Source: Hyphomicrobiaceae bacterium (GTDB lineage: Bacteria; Pseudomonadota; Alphaproteobacteria; Rhizobiales; Methyloligellaceae). From it: 64,000 nucleotides of DNA. Location: assembly GCA_028066055.1 (NCBI GenBank), contig JALCBY010000004.1, positions 86,402 to 150,401 of the forward strand, in the 5' to 3' direction. A program made the translations under genes and the position numbers. Positions 1 to 10,155 of this stretch are shown here, in pieces (position 1 is the first letter of the stretch; every line of letters begins with the position of its first letter). The notes beneath the pieces were generated by a model, which was not told the origin of the DNA, ran no database searches, and was given only the letters and a program-made list of their open reading frames with translations.

Positions 1-777
1 GTCATGCCCGCGCGCGCGACGTCCACCGCAGCGGTTCCGGCGATGGCCGATGAAGAAATCCTCGCGCTGTACGAATCCGGCTCATACGAAGTGGTCCCGC
101 ACGACAATATGCGGCGCATCATCGCCGACCGGCTGACCATGGCGAAGTCGACGATCCCGCATTTCTATCTGAGCGTGGATTGCCGTCTCGACGAGTTGCT
201 CGCCGCGCGCCAGCGCCTCAATGCCATGAGCCCGGCGGAAGGCCCGAACGCCTTCAAGATTTCCGTCAACGACATGATCATCAAGGCTTTGGCCATGGCG
301 CTGCAAAAGGTTCCGCACGCCAACGCCACCTGGACAGAGCAGGGCGTATTGCGCCACCGCTCGTCCGACATCGGTGTCGCGGTGGCCATAGACGGCGGGC
401 TGTTCACGCCTGTCGTCCGTCACGCGGAGGTGAAAAGCATGTCCGAGATTTCGAACGAGATGAAGGATCTTGCGGCTCGTGCAAGGAACAGGCGCCTTGC
501 CCCGCACGAATATCAGGGTGGAACCACGTCCATCTCCAACCTCGGCATGATGGGCATCAAGACCTTCGATGCCGTGATCAATCCGCCGCATGCATCCATC
601 CTCGCGGTGGGAGCAGGGGAAAAGCGTCCGGTCATCAAGAACGACACCATAGAGATCGCAACGATGATGAGCTGCACGTTATCCTGCGACCACCGCGTCA
701 TCGACGGTGCACTGGGCGCGGAATTGCTCGACGCCTTCAGAGGCTTCATCGAGGAACCGGTGACAATGCTGGTATAG
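1..777 (+). CDS. pdhC: Dihydrolipoamide acetyltransferase (PDH E2), C-terminal part
   Basis: The reading frame is open at base 1, so the lipoyl domain(s) and most of the E3-binding region lie outside the window. The visible 258 residues are the catalytic 2-oxoacid dehydrogenase acyltransferase domain, starting near VPHDNMRRIIADRL and ending with the active-site HxxxDG motif (DHRVIDG, about 29 residues from the C-terminus). This domain moves the acetyl group from lipoyl-lysine to CoA. lpdA follows 61 bases downstream on the same strand and lipA is nearby, which favours the pyruvate dehydrogenase complex over the 2-oxoglutarate or branched-chain complexes. That assignment rests on context. Confidence 0.9.
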   Translation, partial: VMPARATSTAAVPAMADEEILALYESGSYEVVPHDNMRRIIADRLTMAKSTIPHFYLSVDCRLDELLAARQRLNAMSPAEGPNAFKISVNDMIIKALAMALQKVPHANATWTEQGVLRHRSSDIGVAVAIDGGLFTPVVRHAEVKSMSEISNEMKDLAARARNRRLAPHEYQGGTTSISNLGMMGIKTFDAVINPPHASILAVGAGEKRPVIKNDTIEIATMMSCTLSCDHRVIDGALGAELLDAFRGFIEEPVTMLV

Positions 778-838
778 CCATCCAGATGAATGCCTGCGCC
801 CTATACCTTCTTCGTTCCGCCATCAGGAAAGAGTCAGA

Positions 839-2248
839 ATGACTGATACCTCCTTCGACATCGCCGTCATCGGCGGCGGGCCCGGCGGCTACGTCGCCGC
901 GATCCGCGCTGCTCAACTGGGGCTCAAGACCTGCGTCATCGAGCGCGAACATATGGGCGGCATCTGTCTGAACTGGGGCTGCATCCCGACCAAGGCCCTG
1001 CTGCGCACGTCCGAAATCTTCCACCTGATGCATCGCGCCGAGGAATTCGGCTTGTCTGTCAATGACATAACGTTTGACATTCAGAAGGTCGTTCAGCGCA
1101 GCCGCAAGGTTTCAGCCAAGCTCTCAGGCGGCGTCTCTTACCTCATGAAAAAGAACAAGATTGCGGTGTTCGACGGCGAAGCGAAGCTGAAACCCAAGGG
1201 CGGAATCGCGATCACCGGCAAGGACGGCGCGGCTCTGCCCGACGTGCAGGCCAAGCACATCATCGTCGCCACCGGCGCGCGAGCGCGCACGCTGCCGAAT
1301 CTGGAACCCGACGGCAAGCTGGTGTGGACCTACAAGGAGGCCATGGTTCCCGACACCATGCCGAAATCGCTGCTGGTTGTCGGCTCGGGAGCCATCGGCA
1401 TCGAGTTTGCGAGCTTCTACCGCACGCTCGGCGCAGAAGTCACGGTCGTCGAGATCATGGACCAGATCCTCCCCGTCGAGGATGAAGAGATATCCGGTCT
1501 CGCACAGAAATCCTTCGAGAAGCAGGGCATGAAGATCATGACCGGCACCTCGGTCGAAAAACTCGACAAGGGCGCCGACAGTGTTTCGGTGACGCTCAAG
1601 AAAGCGGACGGCAGCAGCGAAACGACAACGGTCGAGCGGGTCATCCTCGCAATCGGGATCACCGGCAACGTTGAAGGCATCGGCCTTGAAGAGGCGGGCG
1701 TGAAGACCGACCGCGGCCATATCGTCATTGACCAGTGGTGCCGCACGACCGCAGCCGAGAGCATCTACGCGATCGGCGACGTGGCCGGACCGCCATGGCT
1801 GGCGCACAAGGCGAGCCACGAAGGCGTCTTGTGCGTTGAGAAGATTGCCGGGGTCGATGGCGTTCATCCGCTCGATGTGTCGAACGTTCCCGGCTGCACA
1901 TATTGCGCGCCGCAGGTCGCAAGCGTCGGCATGACGGAGAAGAAGGCGGTCGAAGCGGGCCACGAGGTCAAAGTCGGGCGCTTTCCCTATCAGGGCAACG
2001 GCAAGGCGATCGCGCTCGGCGAGACGGATGGCCTGATCAAGACGGTGTTCGATGCAAAGACCGGCGAACTGCTCGGCGCCCACATGATCGGGGCGGAGGT
2101 CACCGAGCTTATTCAGGGTTACGGCGTCGCCCGGACGCTCGAGACCACCGAGGCCGATCTGATGCACACCATCTTCCCGCATCCCACATTGTCGGAAATG
2201 ATGCACGAGTCCGTTCTCGACGCATACGGACGGGTTATGCATATATGA
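839..2248 (+). CDS. lpdA: Dihydrolipoyl dehydrogenase (E3)
   Basis: Flavoprotein that reoxidises dihydrolipoamide and passes electrons to NAD+, here as the E3 subunit of the adjacent pyruvate dehydrogenase complex. The 469-residue length is normal for the family. The N-terminal FAD-binding GGGPGG is at about residues 12-17, and the redox-active disulfide is GGICLNWGCIPTK (Cys43 and Cys48). A second Rossmann motif (VVGSGAIGIEF) for NAD lies near residue 180, and the C-terminal dimer interface carries the catalytic His-Glu pair in HTIFPHPTLSEMMHE. Start ATG at 839 is preceded by a GGAAAGAG-like ribosome binding site. It lies downstream of the E2 gene on the same strand. Confidence 0.97.
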   Translation: MTDTSFDIAVIGGGPGGYVAAIRAAQLGLKTCVIEREHMGGICLNWGCIPTKALLRTSEIFHLMHRAEEFGLSVNDITFDIQKVVQRSRKVSAKLSGGVSYLMKKNKIAVFDGEAKLKPKGGIAITGKDGAALPDVQAKHIIVATGARARTLPNLEPDGKLVWTYKEAMVPDTMPKSLLVVGSGAIGIEFASFYRTLGAEVTVVEIMDQILPVEDEEISGLAQKSFEKQGMKIMTGTSVEKLDKGADSVSVTLKKADGSSETTTVERVILAIGITGNVEGIGLEEAGVKTDRGHIVIDQWCRTTAAESIYAIGDVAGPPWLAHKASHEGVLCVEKIAGVDGVHPLDVSNVPGCTYCAPQVASVGMTEKKAVEAGHEVKVGRFPYQGNGKAIALGETDGLIKTVFDAKTGELLGAHMIGAEVTELIQGYGVARTLETTEADLMHTIFPHPTLSEMMHESVLDAYGRVMHI

Positions 2249-2300
2249 GGGGGTGCGCACACGAATCGGAAGCGCGCGCAGGAACGAAAAGGACGAGACA

Positions 2301-2573
2301 ATGGAACCGCAAGGACTGATGGCCATGCCCGGTGTCGGATTTTTCGGCATGCTCGTGATCGGCATTCTCGCCGGCTATATCGCGGAGAAGGTGACCGCGA
2401 GCGATCACGGCCTGTTCACCAACCTGATTGTCGGCATTGCAGGCTCGTTCGTCGGCGGGACACTGGCCAATGTTCTGGACATTCATGTCTACGGATTCTT
2501 GGGATCGCTCGTCACCGCGTCGATCGGCGCGATCATCCTGCTGTTTGTCTGGCGCAGGGTGACGGCCGGATAG
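2301..2573 (+). CDS. GlsB/YeaQ/YmgE family small membrane protein (copy 1)
   Basis: Small integral membrane protein of 90 residues, rich in Gly, Ala, Ile and Val, with three hydrophobic segments (about residues 10-25, 38-58 and 64-86). It carries the repeated Gly pattern (LxGxxxGxxxGG) typical of the GlsB/YeaQ/YmgE, formerly transglycosylase-associated, family. These proteins are linked to stress responses, but no biochemical activity is established. The ATG at 2301 was chosen because a GGAACGAAAAGGACGAG stretch sits just before it; an upstream in-frame start at 2253 adds a polar N-terminus unlike the family. First of three related genes between lpdA and lipA. Confidence 0.85.
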   Translation: MEPQGLMAMPGVGFFGMLVIGILAGYIAEKVTASDHGLFTNLIVGIAGSFVGGTLANVLDIHVYGFLGSLVTASIGAIILLFVWRRVTAG

Positions 2574-2621
2574 TTTGATCGTTCAGCGTTTTCTTCCACA
2601 TCGGCAAACAGGGAGCACATC

Positions 2622-2861
2622 ATGGAACTGATCATCTTTTTGGTCGTCGGCCTCATCGCCGGCTTTATTGCCGCGCAGGTGATGGGCAAGAAACAGGACC
2701 TGCTGACAAACCTTGTCGTCGGCGTTGTCGGGGCAGTGGTTGGCGGCGTGATCGCCGGCGTTGTCGGCATTGCCGCCTATGGCATCCTCGGGCGCATCAT
2801 CATCGCTACGCTCGGCGCCATCTTGTGCCTGTTCGTCTGGCAGAAGTACAAGAGCAGTTAG
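2622..2861 (+). CDS. GlsB/YeaQ/YmgE family small membrane protein (copy 2)
   Basis: A 79-residue membrane protein that aligns along its length with the preceding gene product (shared TNLxVGxxGxxVGG and LFVW near the C-terminus). It has three predicted hydrophobic helices and the Gly-rich packing motif of the GlsB/YeaQ/YmgE family. An AGGGAGC ribosome binding site lies about 8 bases before the ATG. It starts 48 bases after copy 1 and ends 36 bases before copy 3, so the three are probably co-transcribed. It is the most canonical of the three; its function beyond the stress association of the family is unknown. Confidence 0.87.
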   Translation: MELIIFLVVGLIAGFIAAQVMGKKQDLLTNLVVGVVGAVVGGVIAGVVGIAAYGILGRIIIATLGAILCLFVWQKYKSS

Positions 2862-2897
2862 CAGCGCTCCCTGCCGTCAGGATCGAGACCGGAAGCC

Positions 2898-3146
2898 ATG
2901 GACCTGTTGCATCTGTGCATGTTTGTTGTCGTCGGCCTCGGCGCCGGACATATCGCCCACAAGATCAGCGAAGGTGCGATCCCGATTTGGGCGGCCTATG
3001 GCCTTGGCCTGGCGGGCGCGCTGGCGGGCGGAATTGGCGCGACACTTGCGGGTATGACATTCTACAGTCTCGCGGGACGCATGGTGGTCGGTCTGGGGTG
3101 CGCGACGGTGCTCATTCTGCTTTGGCGGCAGTTCAGGCTGCTGTAA
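2898..3146 (+). CDS. GlsB/YeaQ-like small membrane protein (divergent copy 3)
   Basis: An 82-residue hydrophobic protein with the same three-helix layout and Gly-rich central segment ([16 protein letters not shown]) as its two upstream neighbours. It lacks the TNLxVG motif and ends in WRQFRLL rather than the usual FVW-Lys tail. It is best read as a diverged third paralogue of the GlsB/YeaQ/YmgE type. It starts 36 bases after copy 2 and ends 25 bases before lipA. Position and topology support membership more than sequence identity does. Confidence 0.7.
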   Translation: MDLLHLCMFVVVGLGAGHIAHKISEGAIPIWAAYGLGLAGALAGGIGATLAGMTFYSLAGRMVVGLGCATVLILLWRQFRLL

Positions 3147-3171
3147 GGCGGAGGCCGGCGGACAGGAAAAG

Positions 3172-4137
3172 ATGGTAACCATTCTGGATACGGTTTCGCG
3201 GTCGAAGGAAGATCGCCCGCGCCACCCTGAAAAACAGGGACGGCCCGACACGCCGTTGGTGCGCAAGCCGGAATGGATTCGCGTCAAGGCGCCCGGATCG
3301 CCGGCCTATAACGAAACGCGCCGCATCATCCGCGACAACAACCTGCATACGGTGTGTGAGGAAGCCGGTTGCCCGAACATCGGCGAATGCTGGTCAAAGC
3401 GTCATGCGACCATGATGATCATGGGCGACACCTGCACCCGCGCCTGCGCCTTCTGCAATGTACGGACCGGCCAGCCCGATGCACTCGACGGCCAAGAGCC
3501 GGAGAATGTGGCTCGCGCCGTTGAAACGCTCGGCCTCAAGCATGTCGTCATCACGTCGGTCGACCGTGACGATCTGGACGACGGCGGGGCGGGGCATTTT
3601 GCAGCCGTGATCACGGAGATCCGAAACCGTTCGCCCGAGACGACGATCGAGGTTCTGACACCGGACTTCCTGCGCAAGGACGGCGCGATCGATACGGTGA
3701 TCGATGCGCGGCCCGACGTCTTCAACCACAATCTCGAGACCGTGCCTTCGCTCTATCTCTCGATCCGTCCCGGTGCGCGCTACTTCCATTCCCTGCGGCT
3801 GCTGCAACAGGTGAAAGAGCGCGATGCATCGATGTTCACCAAGTCGGGGATCATGGTCGGGCTCGGCGAGGAGCGTCACGAGGTGCTGCAGGTCATGGAC
3901 GATCTGCGCTCGGCAGGCGTTGATTTCCTGACCATCGGTCAGTATCTCCAACCCACCCGCAAGCATGCGGCGGTCGCCCGTTTCGTCACGCCGGACGAGT
4001 TCAAGGCGTATGAGCGCATGGCATATGGCAAAGGCTTCCTTCTGGTTTCCTCCAGCCCGCTGACGCGTTCGTCCTATCATGCGGACGAAGACTTTGTGCG
4101 ACTGCGCGACGCACGCAACGCCGCGCTCGCCAAATAG
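3172..4137 (+). CDS. lipA: Lipoyl synthase (radical SAM)
   Basis: Inserts two sulfur atoms into protein-bound octanoyl chains to make the lipoyl cofactor used by the E2 subunit encoded just upstream. The 321-residue protein has both iron-sulfur motifs: the auxiliary cluster motif [12 protein letters not shown] (Cys62, Cys67, Cys73) and the radical SAM motif CTRACAFC (Cys88, Cys92, Cys95). The C-terminal RSSY motif that ligates the auxiliary cluster is seen as LTRSSYHAD. Start ATG at 3172 follows GGCGGACAGGAAAAG. Proximity to PDH genes makes functional sense. Confidence 0.97.
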   Translation: MVTILDTVSRSKEDRPRHPEKQGRPDTPLVRKPEWIRVKAPGSPAYNETRRIIRDNNLHTVCEEAGCPNIGECWSKRHATMMIMGDTCTRACAFCNVRTGQPDALDGQEPENVARAVETLGLKHVVITSVDRDDLDDGGAGHFAAVITEIRNRSPETTIEVLTPDFLRKDGAIDTVIDARPDVFNHNLETVPSLYLSIRPGARYFHSLRLLQQVKERDASMFTKSGIMVGLGEERHEVLQVMDDLRSAGVDFLTIGQYLQPTRKHAAVARFVTPDEFKAYERMAYGKGFLLVSSSPLTRSSYHADEDFVRLRDARNAALAK

Positions 4138-4156
4138 TCATTTTCCCGGGAGAGTC

Positions 4157-4642
4157 ATGAGGACGTTCCAAACCACGCGCCATGTCGCGCATTCCGCACA
4201 GCAGATGTTCGACCTCGTGGCTGACGTTGAGCGGTACCCCGAGTTCCTTCCGCTTTGCCAGGCTCTCAAGCTGCGGGACCGGCAGGAAAACGGCGGCAAA
4301 GAGGTGCTCGTCGCCGACATGACGGTCGCCTACAAGCTGTTCTGCGAAACGTTTACCAGCCGCGTGACCCTTGACCGCGACACCCCGCAAATCCTGGTCG
4401 AGTATCTTGACGGCCCTTTCACCCATCTTGAGAACCGCTGGACGTTCCGCGATACGGGCGAGGGGACGAGCGACATCGAATTCTACCTTGCCTACGAATT
4501 CAGATCGCGTTCCCTGCAGATGCTGATGGGGGCCATGTTCGATCAGGCGTTCCGGAGATTTGCCGAAGCCTTCGAAGAGCGTGCCGACAGTGTTTACGGA
4601 ACATCGCGCCGCCAAGCGCAGGCGCCCGGCGTGCCGTCCTGA
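4157..4642 (+). CDS. COQ10/RatA-type START-domain protein
   Basis: A 161-residue single-domain protein of the polyketide cyclase/START fold, with the family N-terminus (FQTTRHVAHSAQQMFDLVADVERYPEF split over the first 35 residues) and the conserved FxTRxxL region. Homologues are named RatA (ribosome association toxin) in enterobacteria and COQ10, a ubiquinone-binding chaperone, in mitochondria. In alphaproteobacteria a role in quinone function is the more likely reading, but this is inferred. The ATG at 4157 is preceded by GGGAGAGTC and is 19 bases after lipA; an upstream in-frame start would overlap lipA heavily. Confidence 0.85.
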   Translation: MRTFQTTRHVAHSAQQMFDLVADVERYPEFLPLCQALKLRDRQENGGKEVLVADMTVAYKLFCETFTSRVTLDRDTPQILVEYLDGPFTHLENRWTFRDTGEGTSDIEFYLAYEFRSRSLQMLMGAMFDQAFRRFAEAFEERADSVYGTSRRQAQAPGVPS

Positions 4643-4663
4643 CGCACCGTCCGGTATTCAACT

Positions 4664-5149
4664 CTAGACAACCGAGCGGATCAGCCCGAAAGCAACGTCC
4701 ACCGACTTCTCGCGTATGGGCCCTCGGCCTATATCGCCAAACGTCTTGTGCAACGGTTCGACGTTCCTTCCGCGCCGTGCGACCGCGAAGTGAACGAGCC
4801 CGACCGGTTTCTCCGCGCTGCCGCCGCCCGGTCCTGCGACGCCGGTAACCGACACGGCAACGTCAGCGAGGGACTGTTCGAGCGCGCCCGTTGCCATCGC
4901 ACAGGCGACTTCCTCACTGACGGCGCCGTGCTGGTCGATCATCGCTGCCGGAACGCCGAGCATCTGCATCTTTGCCTCGTTCGAATAGGTGACGAAACCG
5001 CGTTCGACCACATCCGACGATCCCGGCACCTCGGTCAGCGTCGCGCTGATCAATCCACCCGTACAGGATTCCGCGGTGGCGAGCATGAGTTTGCGTGCAC
5101 GAAGCTCTTCCAGCAGCAAACGGGCCTGTTCAACAAGTTCCGGCGTCAT
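4664..5149 (-). CDS. CinA family protein, C-terminal-domain-only (NMN amidohydrolase-like)
   Basis: A 161-residue protein made only of the CinA C-terminal domain, which in characterised members (PncC) deamidates nicotinamide mononucleotide in pyridine nucleotide recycling. Conserved family sequences are visible: [11 protein letters not shown] at about residues 24-34, [16 protein letters not shown] and [13 protein letters not shown]. The N-terminal MocF domain of full-length CinA is absent, which is common in alphaproteobacteria. Its ATG overlaps the stop codon of ispDF (ATGA), so the two genes are translationally coupled. Confidence 0.88.
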   Translation of the reverse strand: MTPELVEQARLLLEELRARKLMLATAESCTGGLISATLTEVPGSSDVVERGFVTYSNEAKMQMLGVPAAMIDQHGAVSEEVACAMATGALEQSLADVAVSVTGVAGPGGGSAEKPVGLVHFAVARRGRNVEPLHKTFGDIGRGPIREKSVDVAFGLIRSVV

Positions 5150-6342
5150 CGAGCATCCTCGCCGTAACCGAGCCGGACCGTCGCGGCGGCCTGCGCGGCA
5201 ATGCCTTCACGCCGACCCGTGAATCCAAGCCCCTCGGTGGTCGTGGCCTTCACGCTCACCCGTTCAGATGCCACTTCCAGTATCCCCGCGATCCGCTCGC
5301 GCATTGCGTCGCGATGCGGCCCGATCTTGGGGGCCTCGCAGATGAGCGTCACATCGACATTGACGATACGGCCACCACGCACCGATATGCGCGACGCCGC
5401 GTCACGCAGAAACCCGTCCGACGTGGCACCCTTCCATTTCGGGTCACTCGGCGGAAAGTGCGTGCCGATGTCGCCGGCGCCGATCGTGCCGAGCAGGGCA
5501 TCGGTGAGGGCATGAAGGCCGACATCCGCGTCGGAATGGCCTGCCAGCCCCTTCTCATGTGCGACCCGGACGCCACACAACATGACATGGTCTCCGTCGC
5601 AGAAGGCATGGACATCGAACCCCTGCCCAAACCGGATCTCGCCGGCCGATTCGCTCCGCGCACGCAGCTGCTGCTCCGCCGCCTCGAAATCTTCGCTCGT
5701 GGTGAGTTTGACATTCACCTCCGCGCCTTCAACGAGGGCGACTTCGAGCCCGTGCCACTCCGCGATCGCCGCGTCATCCGTGAAATCGTCCCGGCCGGCA
5801 CGGAATGCCGCCTCATGCGCTGCGCGCAGCTTTGCGAACCGGAAGCCCTGCGGCGTCTGCGCGCGCCACAGTCCGGTGCGCTCGACGGTCTTTATGACTT
5901 TGCCATCGCCGTCCGCCTTCTTGAGGGTGTCGGTAACGGCTAGGGCCGGGACCACGCCATCATTCGTGTCGAGTGCAGCGACAACTCTCCCGATAAGGGC
6001 GGCATCGGCGAAGGGCCGCGCTGCATCGTGAATCAGCACATTTGTGGGCTCCCGTTCCGCAAGGCCTTCAAGCCCGGCACGAACCGAGTCCTGCCGCGTG
6101 GCACCGCCGATAACCGGTTTGACGAGTTTGCCGGTAAATGGCTCGGCCACGGCGGCAAAACGATCCTTGTCATCGCTATGTATGACGGTCATCACCTGAT
6201 CGATGCGTGGATGTGCGACAAAACTCTCAAGCGTCCGTCCGAGTACAGGAGCGCCGCCAACGGAGCGATACTGTTTGGGCACGCCATCCGCACCGACCCG
6301 GGTTCCGCGGCCTGCGGCAACGATTACGACTGCAGTTTCCAC
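5146..6342 (-). CDS. ispDF: Bifunctional IspD/IspF isoprenoid synthesis enzyme
   Basis: Fusion of two non-consecutive MEP-pathway enzymes, 398 residues. The IspD part (about 1-225) makes CDP-methylerythritol and has the nucleotide-binding AAGRGTRVG near the N-terminus and HDAARPF. The IspF part (about 235-398) forms the cyclic diphosphate, with metal-binding GFDVHAF, GHSDADV and the C-terminal [12 protein letters not shown]. This fusion is typical of alphaproteobacteria and some epsilonproteobacteria. It is coupled to cinA downstream by an ATGA overlap and is divergent from dusB. Confidence 0.96.
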   Translation of the reverse strand: METAVVIVAAGRGTRVGADGVPKQYRSVGGAPVLGRTLESFVAHPRIDQVMTVIHSDDKDRFAAVAEPFTGKLVKPVIGGATRQDSVRAGLEGLAEREPTNVLIHDAARPFADAALIGRVVAALDTNDGVVPALAVTDTLKKADGDGKVIKTVERTGLWRAQTPQGFRFAKLRAAHEAAFRAGRDDFTDDAAIAEWHGLEVALVEGAEVNVKLTTSEDFEAAEQQLRARSESAGEIRFGQGFDVHAFCDGDHVMLCGVRVAHEKGLAGHSDADVGLHALTDALLGTIGAGDIGTHFPPSDPKWKGATSDGFLRDAASRISVRGGRIVNVDVTLICEAPKIGPHRDAMRERIAGILEVASERVSVKATTTEGLGFTGRREGIAAQAAATVRLGYGEDAR

Positions 6343-6451
6343 CGATCCATCAATCCTTTATCGATCTGCTACTGATCCGAAAGGACGACTGTACCGGGCG
6401 CCACCCTCACAGACCAGAGCTATACCAGCCGGGCGCCCTGCCGATATTGCA

Positions 6452-6528
6452 TTGCACAAAATTCGCTTTCGGCCTATTGTGCCCATGATATGAGCAACAA
6501 TTGAATTGACTATTTTTTGTGCACAAAA
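6452..6528 (+). promoter_or_regulatory. Candidate NtrC-type operator cluster before dusB-ntrBC
   Basis: Three copies of the hexamer GCACAA or its complement TTGTGC occur within 77 bases. GCACAA at 6454-6459 and TTGTGC at 6478-6483 form an inverted repeat 18 bases apart, and the perfect 14-base palindrome TTTTGTGCACAAAA lies at 6515-6528. NtrC sites of enteric bacteria are built from TGCAC half-sites, and dusB-ntrBC operons of rhizobia are known to be autoregulated. An operator role is inference from motif and context. Confidence 0.4.
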
Positions 6529-6563
6529 TGGTTTCAAATCCATTCCCGGAGATAGACAGGACC

Positions 6564-7568
6564 GTGGCCCCTGAGCCGCTCCGGATTGGTCCGGTGACAG
6601 TCCCCAACCGGGTCTTTCTCGCACCGATGTCGGGAATCACCGATTTGCCATTCCGCAGGCTTGCACACAAGCTCGGAGCCGGGCTCGTGGTGACCGAGAT
6701 GGTGGCCAGCCAGTCGCTGGTGAATCAGCGCGATGAGGAACTGCGCCGCGTCGAAAAGGGCAACGAGTGGCCCTTTGTGGTGCAGCTGTCGGGGCGCGAG
6801 GCCAGCTGGATGGCGGAAGGCGCGCGCATTGCCGAAGCGCGTGGCGCGGACATTATCGACATCAATATGGGGTGTCCCGCGAAACAGGTGACCCGTGGCC
6901 TGTCGGGTTCCGCACTGATGCGCGATCTCGATCATGCGCTCACGCTCATCGATGCCACGGTCGGCGCGGTCAACGTTCCCGTCACGTTGAAGATGCGCAT
7001 GGGCTGGGACCACGCCTCCCTCAATGCACCGGAACTTGCGAAACGCGCCGAGGATGCCGGCATCTGGATGATCACGGTGCACGGGCGCACGCGCTGCCAG
7101 TTCTTCAAGGGCACCGCGGACTGGGGCTTCGTCGACCACGTCAAAAAGGCGGTGAACGTGCCCGTCATCGTCAATGGCGACATTCACACGACAAGCGATA
7201 TCCGCAAAGCGATGGCGCAGTCGGGAGCCGACGGCGTAATGGTCGGACGGGGCTGTTACGGACGTCCATGGTTTCCCGGTGCCGCGGCAGTGGCGTTGAA
7301 GGCGGGACTTTCAAACGCGGAGCCCCCGGCGCCTGCACGAATGAAAGACATCGTGCTTGAGCATTATGAAGCCATGCTGACCCATTACGGCCGCGATTTC
7401 GGCCTGCGCAACGCCCGCAAGCATCTCGGCTGGTATGTGGAGCAGGGCGCGCGGTCCCTGGATGAGCACAAGCGCTGGCGCGCACGGCTTTGCCGCGCCG
7501 ACTGCCCAAACGAGGTGCGCCGCGCCCTCGGTGATTTCTATGATGGCTGCGTTCCGGTGGCCGCATGA
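6564..7568 (+). CDS. dusB: tRNA-dihydrouridine synthase DusB (NifR3)
   Basis: FMN-dependent enzyme that reduces uridine to dihydrouridine in tRNA. Family motifs are visible: [13 protein letters not shown], the catalytic-cysteine region [14 protein letters not shown] and GRGCYGRPW. First gene of the classical alphaproteobacterial dusB(nifR3)-ntrB-ntrC operon; its stop overlaps the ntrB start (ATGA). The start is uncertain. I prefer GTG 6564, which gives [10 protein letters not shown] like other family members and has AGGA just before it. In-frame GTG 6519 and ATG 6528 would place the N-terminus inside a palindromic operator-like sequence with no ribosome binding site. Confidence 0.93.
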   Translation: MAPEPLRIGPVTVPNRVFLAPMSGITDLPFRRLAHKLGAGLVVTEMVASQSLVNQRDEELRRVEKGNEWPFVVQLSGREASWMAEGARIAEARGADIIDINMGCPAKQVTRGLSGSALMRDLDHALTLIDATVGAVNVPVTLKMRMGWDHASLNAPELAKRAEDAGIWMITVHGRTRCQFFKGTADWGFVDHVKKAVNVPVIVNGDIHTTSDIRKAMAQSGADGVMVGRGCYGRPWFPGAAAVALKAGLSNAEPPAPARMKDIVLEHYEAMLTHYGRDFGLRNARKHLGWYVEQGARSLDEHKRWRARLCRADCPNEVRRALGDFYDGCVPVAA

Positions 7569-8719
7569 GCAACGCCCTGAACGCTGCATCATTGGATCCG
7601 GAGAAAACGGACGCGGCACATCTCGCTCTGAACCTGCTGGATGGCCTACCGCATCCGGTCCTCCTGATCGGCGAAGGCGACACCATCGCGTATGCCAACG
7701 CGGCGGCGGAGGATTTCTTTCAGACGAGCTGTGCCGTTTTGCGCCGCCAGTCGCTTGGGCGCATCGCCGCCTTCGGCAGTCCGCTTGTCGCGCTCGTGGA
7801 TCACGTGCGCCGGCATGGATCGAAGGTGAACGAATACGGTGTTGATCTCGGCTCCCCCCAGAACGGCGGCGGACGCCTTGTCGATGTCCATTGCAGCCCG
7901 GTCGCCGAGGCGCAGGGCAAGATCATGGTCGTGCTGCAGCAACGCAGCATGGCGCAGATGATCGAGCGCCAGCTGACTCATCGCGGCGCGGCGCGGTCGG
8001 TCTCGGGTCTCGCGGCCGTTCTCGCGCATGAAATCAAAAACCCGCTCTCGGGAATACGCGGTGCGGCGCAACTGCTGGAAAGCGCGATCAACGATGAAGA
8101 CCGGTCCCTCACGCAGCTCATCTGTACCGAGTCGGACCGGATATGCGACCTGGTCGACCGCATGGAGGTTTTCGGCGACGAGCGGCCGTTGACCAAGGAG
8201 GCGGTCAACATTCACGACGTCCTCGATCACGTGAAGAAAATTGCCGAGGCCGGTTTCGCCAGCCACATCCAGATCGTCGAGGAATACGACCCATCGCTGC
8301 CGGCCATTCCGGGTTCGCGCGACAAGCTGATCCAGGCCTTTCTGAACCTGATCAAGAATGCTTCCGAGGCCATAGGCGAGGACCGCAGCGACGGAAAGAT
8401 TGTTCTGAGCACGTCGTTTCGCCCCGGCGTCCGCCTGTCGCTTCCCGGTTCGGCAACCCGTATCTCGCTGCCGCTCGAGATTGCGATCACGGACAACGGA
8501 CCAGGAGTCCCGGCGGAGTTGCAGCCGCATCTGTTTGAGCCCTTCGTTACGACGAAGTCGTCGGGAAACGGTTTGGGCCTGGCGCTTGTCGCGAAATTCA
8601 TCGGCGACCATGGCGGCGTCATCGAGTGTGACAGCTCGGCCCAGGGCACCGTATTCCGTGCCCTGATGCCCGTACAAGACGCGGAAGCCGAAATGACCGG
8701 CATCGTGGAGCCTGAATGA
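7565..8719 (+). CDS. ntrB: Nitrogen regulation sensor histidine kinase NtrB
   Basis: Cytoplasmic two-component kinase that phosphorylates NtrC when nitrogen is scarce, under control of PII proteins. It has 384 residues: an N-terminal PAS domain (about 25-120), the dimerisation/phosphoacceptor box [17 protein letters not shown] with His155, and a C-terminal HATPase domain with the N box NLIKNASEA and the G boxes DNGPGVP and GNGLGLAL. There are no transmembrane segments. It overlaps dusB upstream and ntrC downstream by four bases each (ATGA), consistent with a tightly coupled operon. Confidence 0.96.
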   Translation: MSNALNAASLDPEKTDAAHLALNLLDGLPHPVLLIGEGDTIAYANAAAEDFFQTSCAVLRRQSLGRIAAFGSPLVALVDHVRRHGSKVNEYGVDLGSPQNGGGRLVDVHCSPVAEAQGKIMVVLQQRSMAQMIERQLTHRGAARSVSGLAAVLAHEIKNPLSGIRGAAQLLESAINDEDRSLTQLICTESDRICDLVDRMEVFGDERPLTKEAVNIHDVLDHVKKIAEAGFASHIQIVEEYDPSLPAIPGSRDKLIQAFLNLIKNASEAIGEDRSDGKIVLSTSFRPGVRLSLPGSATRISLPLEIAITDNGPGVPAELQPHLFEPFVTTKSSGNGLGLALVAKFIGDHGGVIECDSSAQGTVFRALMPVQDAEAEMTGIVEPE

Positions 8720-10155
8720 CAAAAGGAAACATCCTCATTGCCGATGACGACGCGGCGATCCGCACGGTTCTGAACCAGGCGCTTGCCCGCGCCGGCTATG
8801 TGCCGCGTGCGACGGGGAATGCCTCGACGCTCTGGCAATGGATTTCCCAGGGTCTCGGTGATCTCGTGATCACCGACGTGGTCATGCCCGACGAAAACGC
8901 ATTCGATCTCATTCCCAAGGTGAAAAAGATCCGCCCCGATTTGCCTATTGTCGTCATGAGTGCGCAGAACACGCTGATGACGGCCATCACCGCCGCGGAG
9001 ACCGGGGCCTACGAGTATCTGCCCAAGCCGTTCGATCTGAACGAGTTGGTCTCGATTGTCGGCCGCGCGCTTTCGGAACCGCGCACGACGCAACAGCCCG
9101 TGCGCGAGCCCCGCGGCGACGACCTCCCGCTCATTGGCCGGTCGGCGCCCATGCAGGAAATCTACCGCGTGCTGGCGCGGCTGACGCAGACCGACCTGAC
9201 GGCGATGATCAGCGGCGAGTCGGGGACGGGCAAGGAACTGGTCGCGCGCGCGCTCCACGACTATGGCATGCGGCGCAAGGGACCGTTCGTCGCCATCAAC
9301 ATGGCGGCCATTCCGCGCGAATTGATCGAGTCTGAGCTGTTCGGACACGAGAAGGGCGCCTTCACCGGCGCCCAATCCCGCCATATCGGGCGTTTCGAAC
9401 AGGCAGAGGGCGGCACGCTGTTTCTGGATGAAATCGGCGATATGCCGATGGACGCGCAAACGCGGCTGTTGCGTGTCCTGCAGGAGGGCGAATATACGAC
9501 CGTTGGCGGGCGCACGCCGATCAAGACCAACGTCCGGATCATCGCGGCCACCCATCGTGACCTGCAGCAGCAGATCGATCAGGGCCTGTTCCGCGAAGAC
9601 CTTTACTACCGGCTGAACGTCGTACCGCTTCGTCTGCCCCCCATGCGCGAGCGCAAGGAGGATATCGGCGATCTGGCGCGGCATTTCCTTCGCCTGGCCG
9701 AGAGGGAGGGCCTGCCGGCCAAAAGCATCGATTCCCCCGCCATCGAAAGGATGAAACAGCACAACTGGCCGGGCAACGTGCGTGAGCTTGAGAACCTCGT
9801 GCGCCGGCTTGCCGCGCTGTATACCCAGGACACGATCACCGCCGAACTGGTCGAACTGGAGCTGGCCGGCAATGTCGCCGCGCCGCTCGAAAGCGGTGAG
9901 GCAGACGACGGCGATATCAGCCAGTCGATTGAGCGTTACATGGCGGAGTATTTTGCAAGCTTCGGCGGGGATCTTCCGCCCCCCGGCCTCTATCAACGCG
10001 TGCTGCGGATGGTGGAACCGCCCTTGATAAACGCAGCCCTCGCGGCGACCCGCGGCAATCAGATTCGTGCATCTGAACTGCTTGGGCTGAATCGCAACAC
10101 ACTGCGCAAGAAAATACGGGATCTGGATCTGAAAGTGATCCGTTCATCGGGGTAA
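8716..10155 (+). CDS. ntrC: Nitrogen regulation response regulator NtrC
   Basis: Sigma-54-dependent activator of nitrogen assimilation genes, 479 residues. The receiver domain has phosphoacceptor Asp54 ([10 protein letters not shown]). The AAA+ domain has Walker A GESGTGKE (about 167-174), the sigma-54 contact loop GAFTGA (about 214-219) and Walker [14 protein letters not shown]. The C-terminal Fis-type helix-turn-helix ends in [14 protein letters not shown]. The intact GAFTGA implies use of sigma-54, unlike the NtrC of Rhodobacter. It overlaps ntrB by four bases and is followed by a 252-base gap before ntrY. Confidence 0.97.
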   Translation: MTKGNILIADDDAAIRTVLNQALARAGYVPRATGNASTLWQWISQGLGDLVITDVVMPDENAFDLIPKVKKIRPDLPIVVMSAQNTLMTAITAAETGAYEYLPKPFDLNELVSIVGRALSEPRTTQQPVREPRGDDLPLIGRSAPMQEIYRVLARLTQTDLTAMISGESGTGKELVARALHDYGMRRKGPFVAINMAAIPRELIESELFGHEKGAFTGAQSRHIGRFEQAEGGTLFLDEIGDMPMDAQTRLLRVLQEGEYTTVGGRTPIKTNVRIIAATHRDLQQQIDQGLFREDLYYRLNVVPLRLPPMRERKEDIGDLARHFLRLAEREGLPAKSIDSPAIERMKQHNWPGNVRELENLVRRLAALYTQDTITAELVELELAGNVAAPLESGEADDGDISQSIERYMAEYFASFGGDLPPPGLYQRVLRMVEPPLINAALAATRGNQIRASELLGLNRNTLRKKIRDLDLKVIRSSG

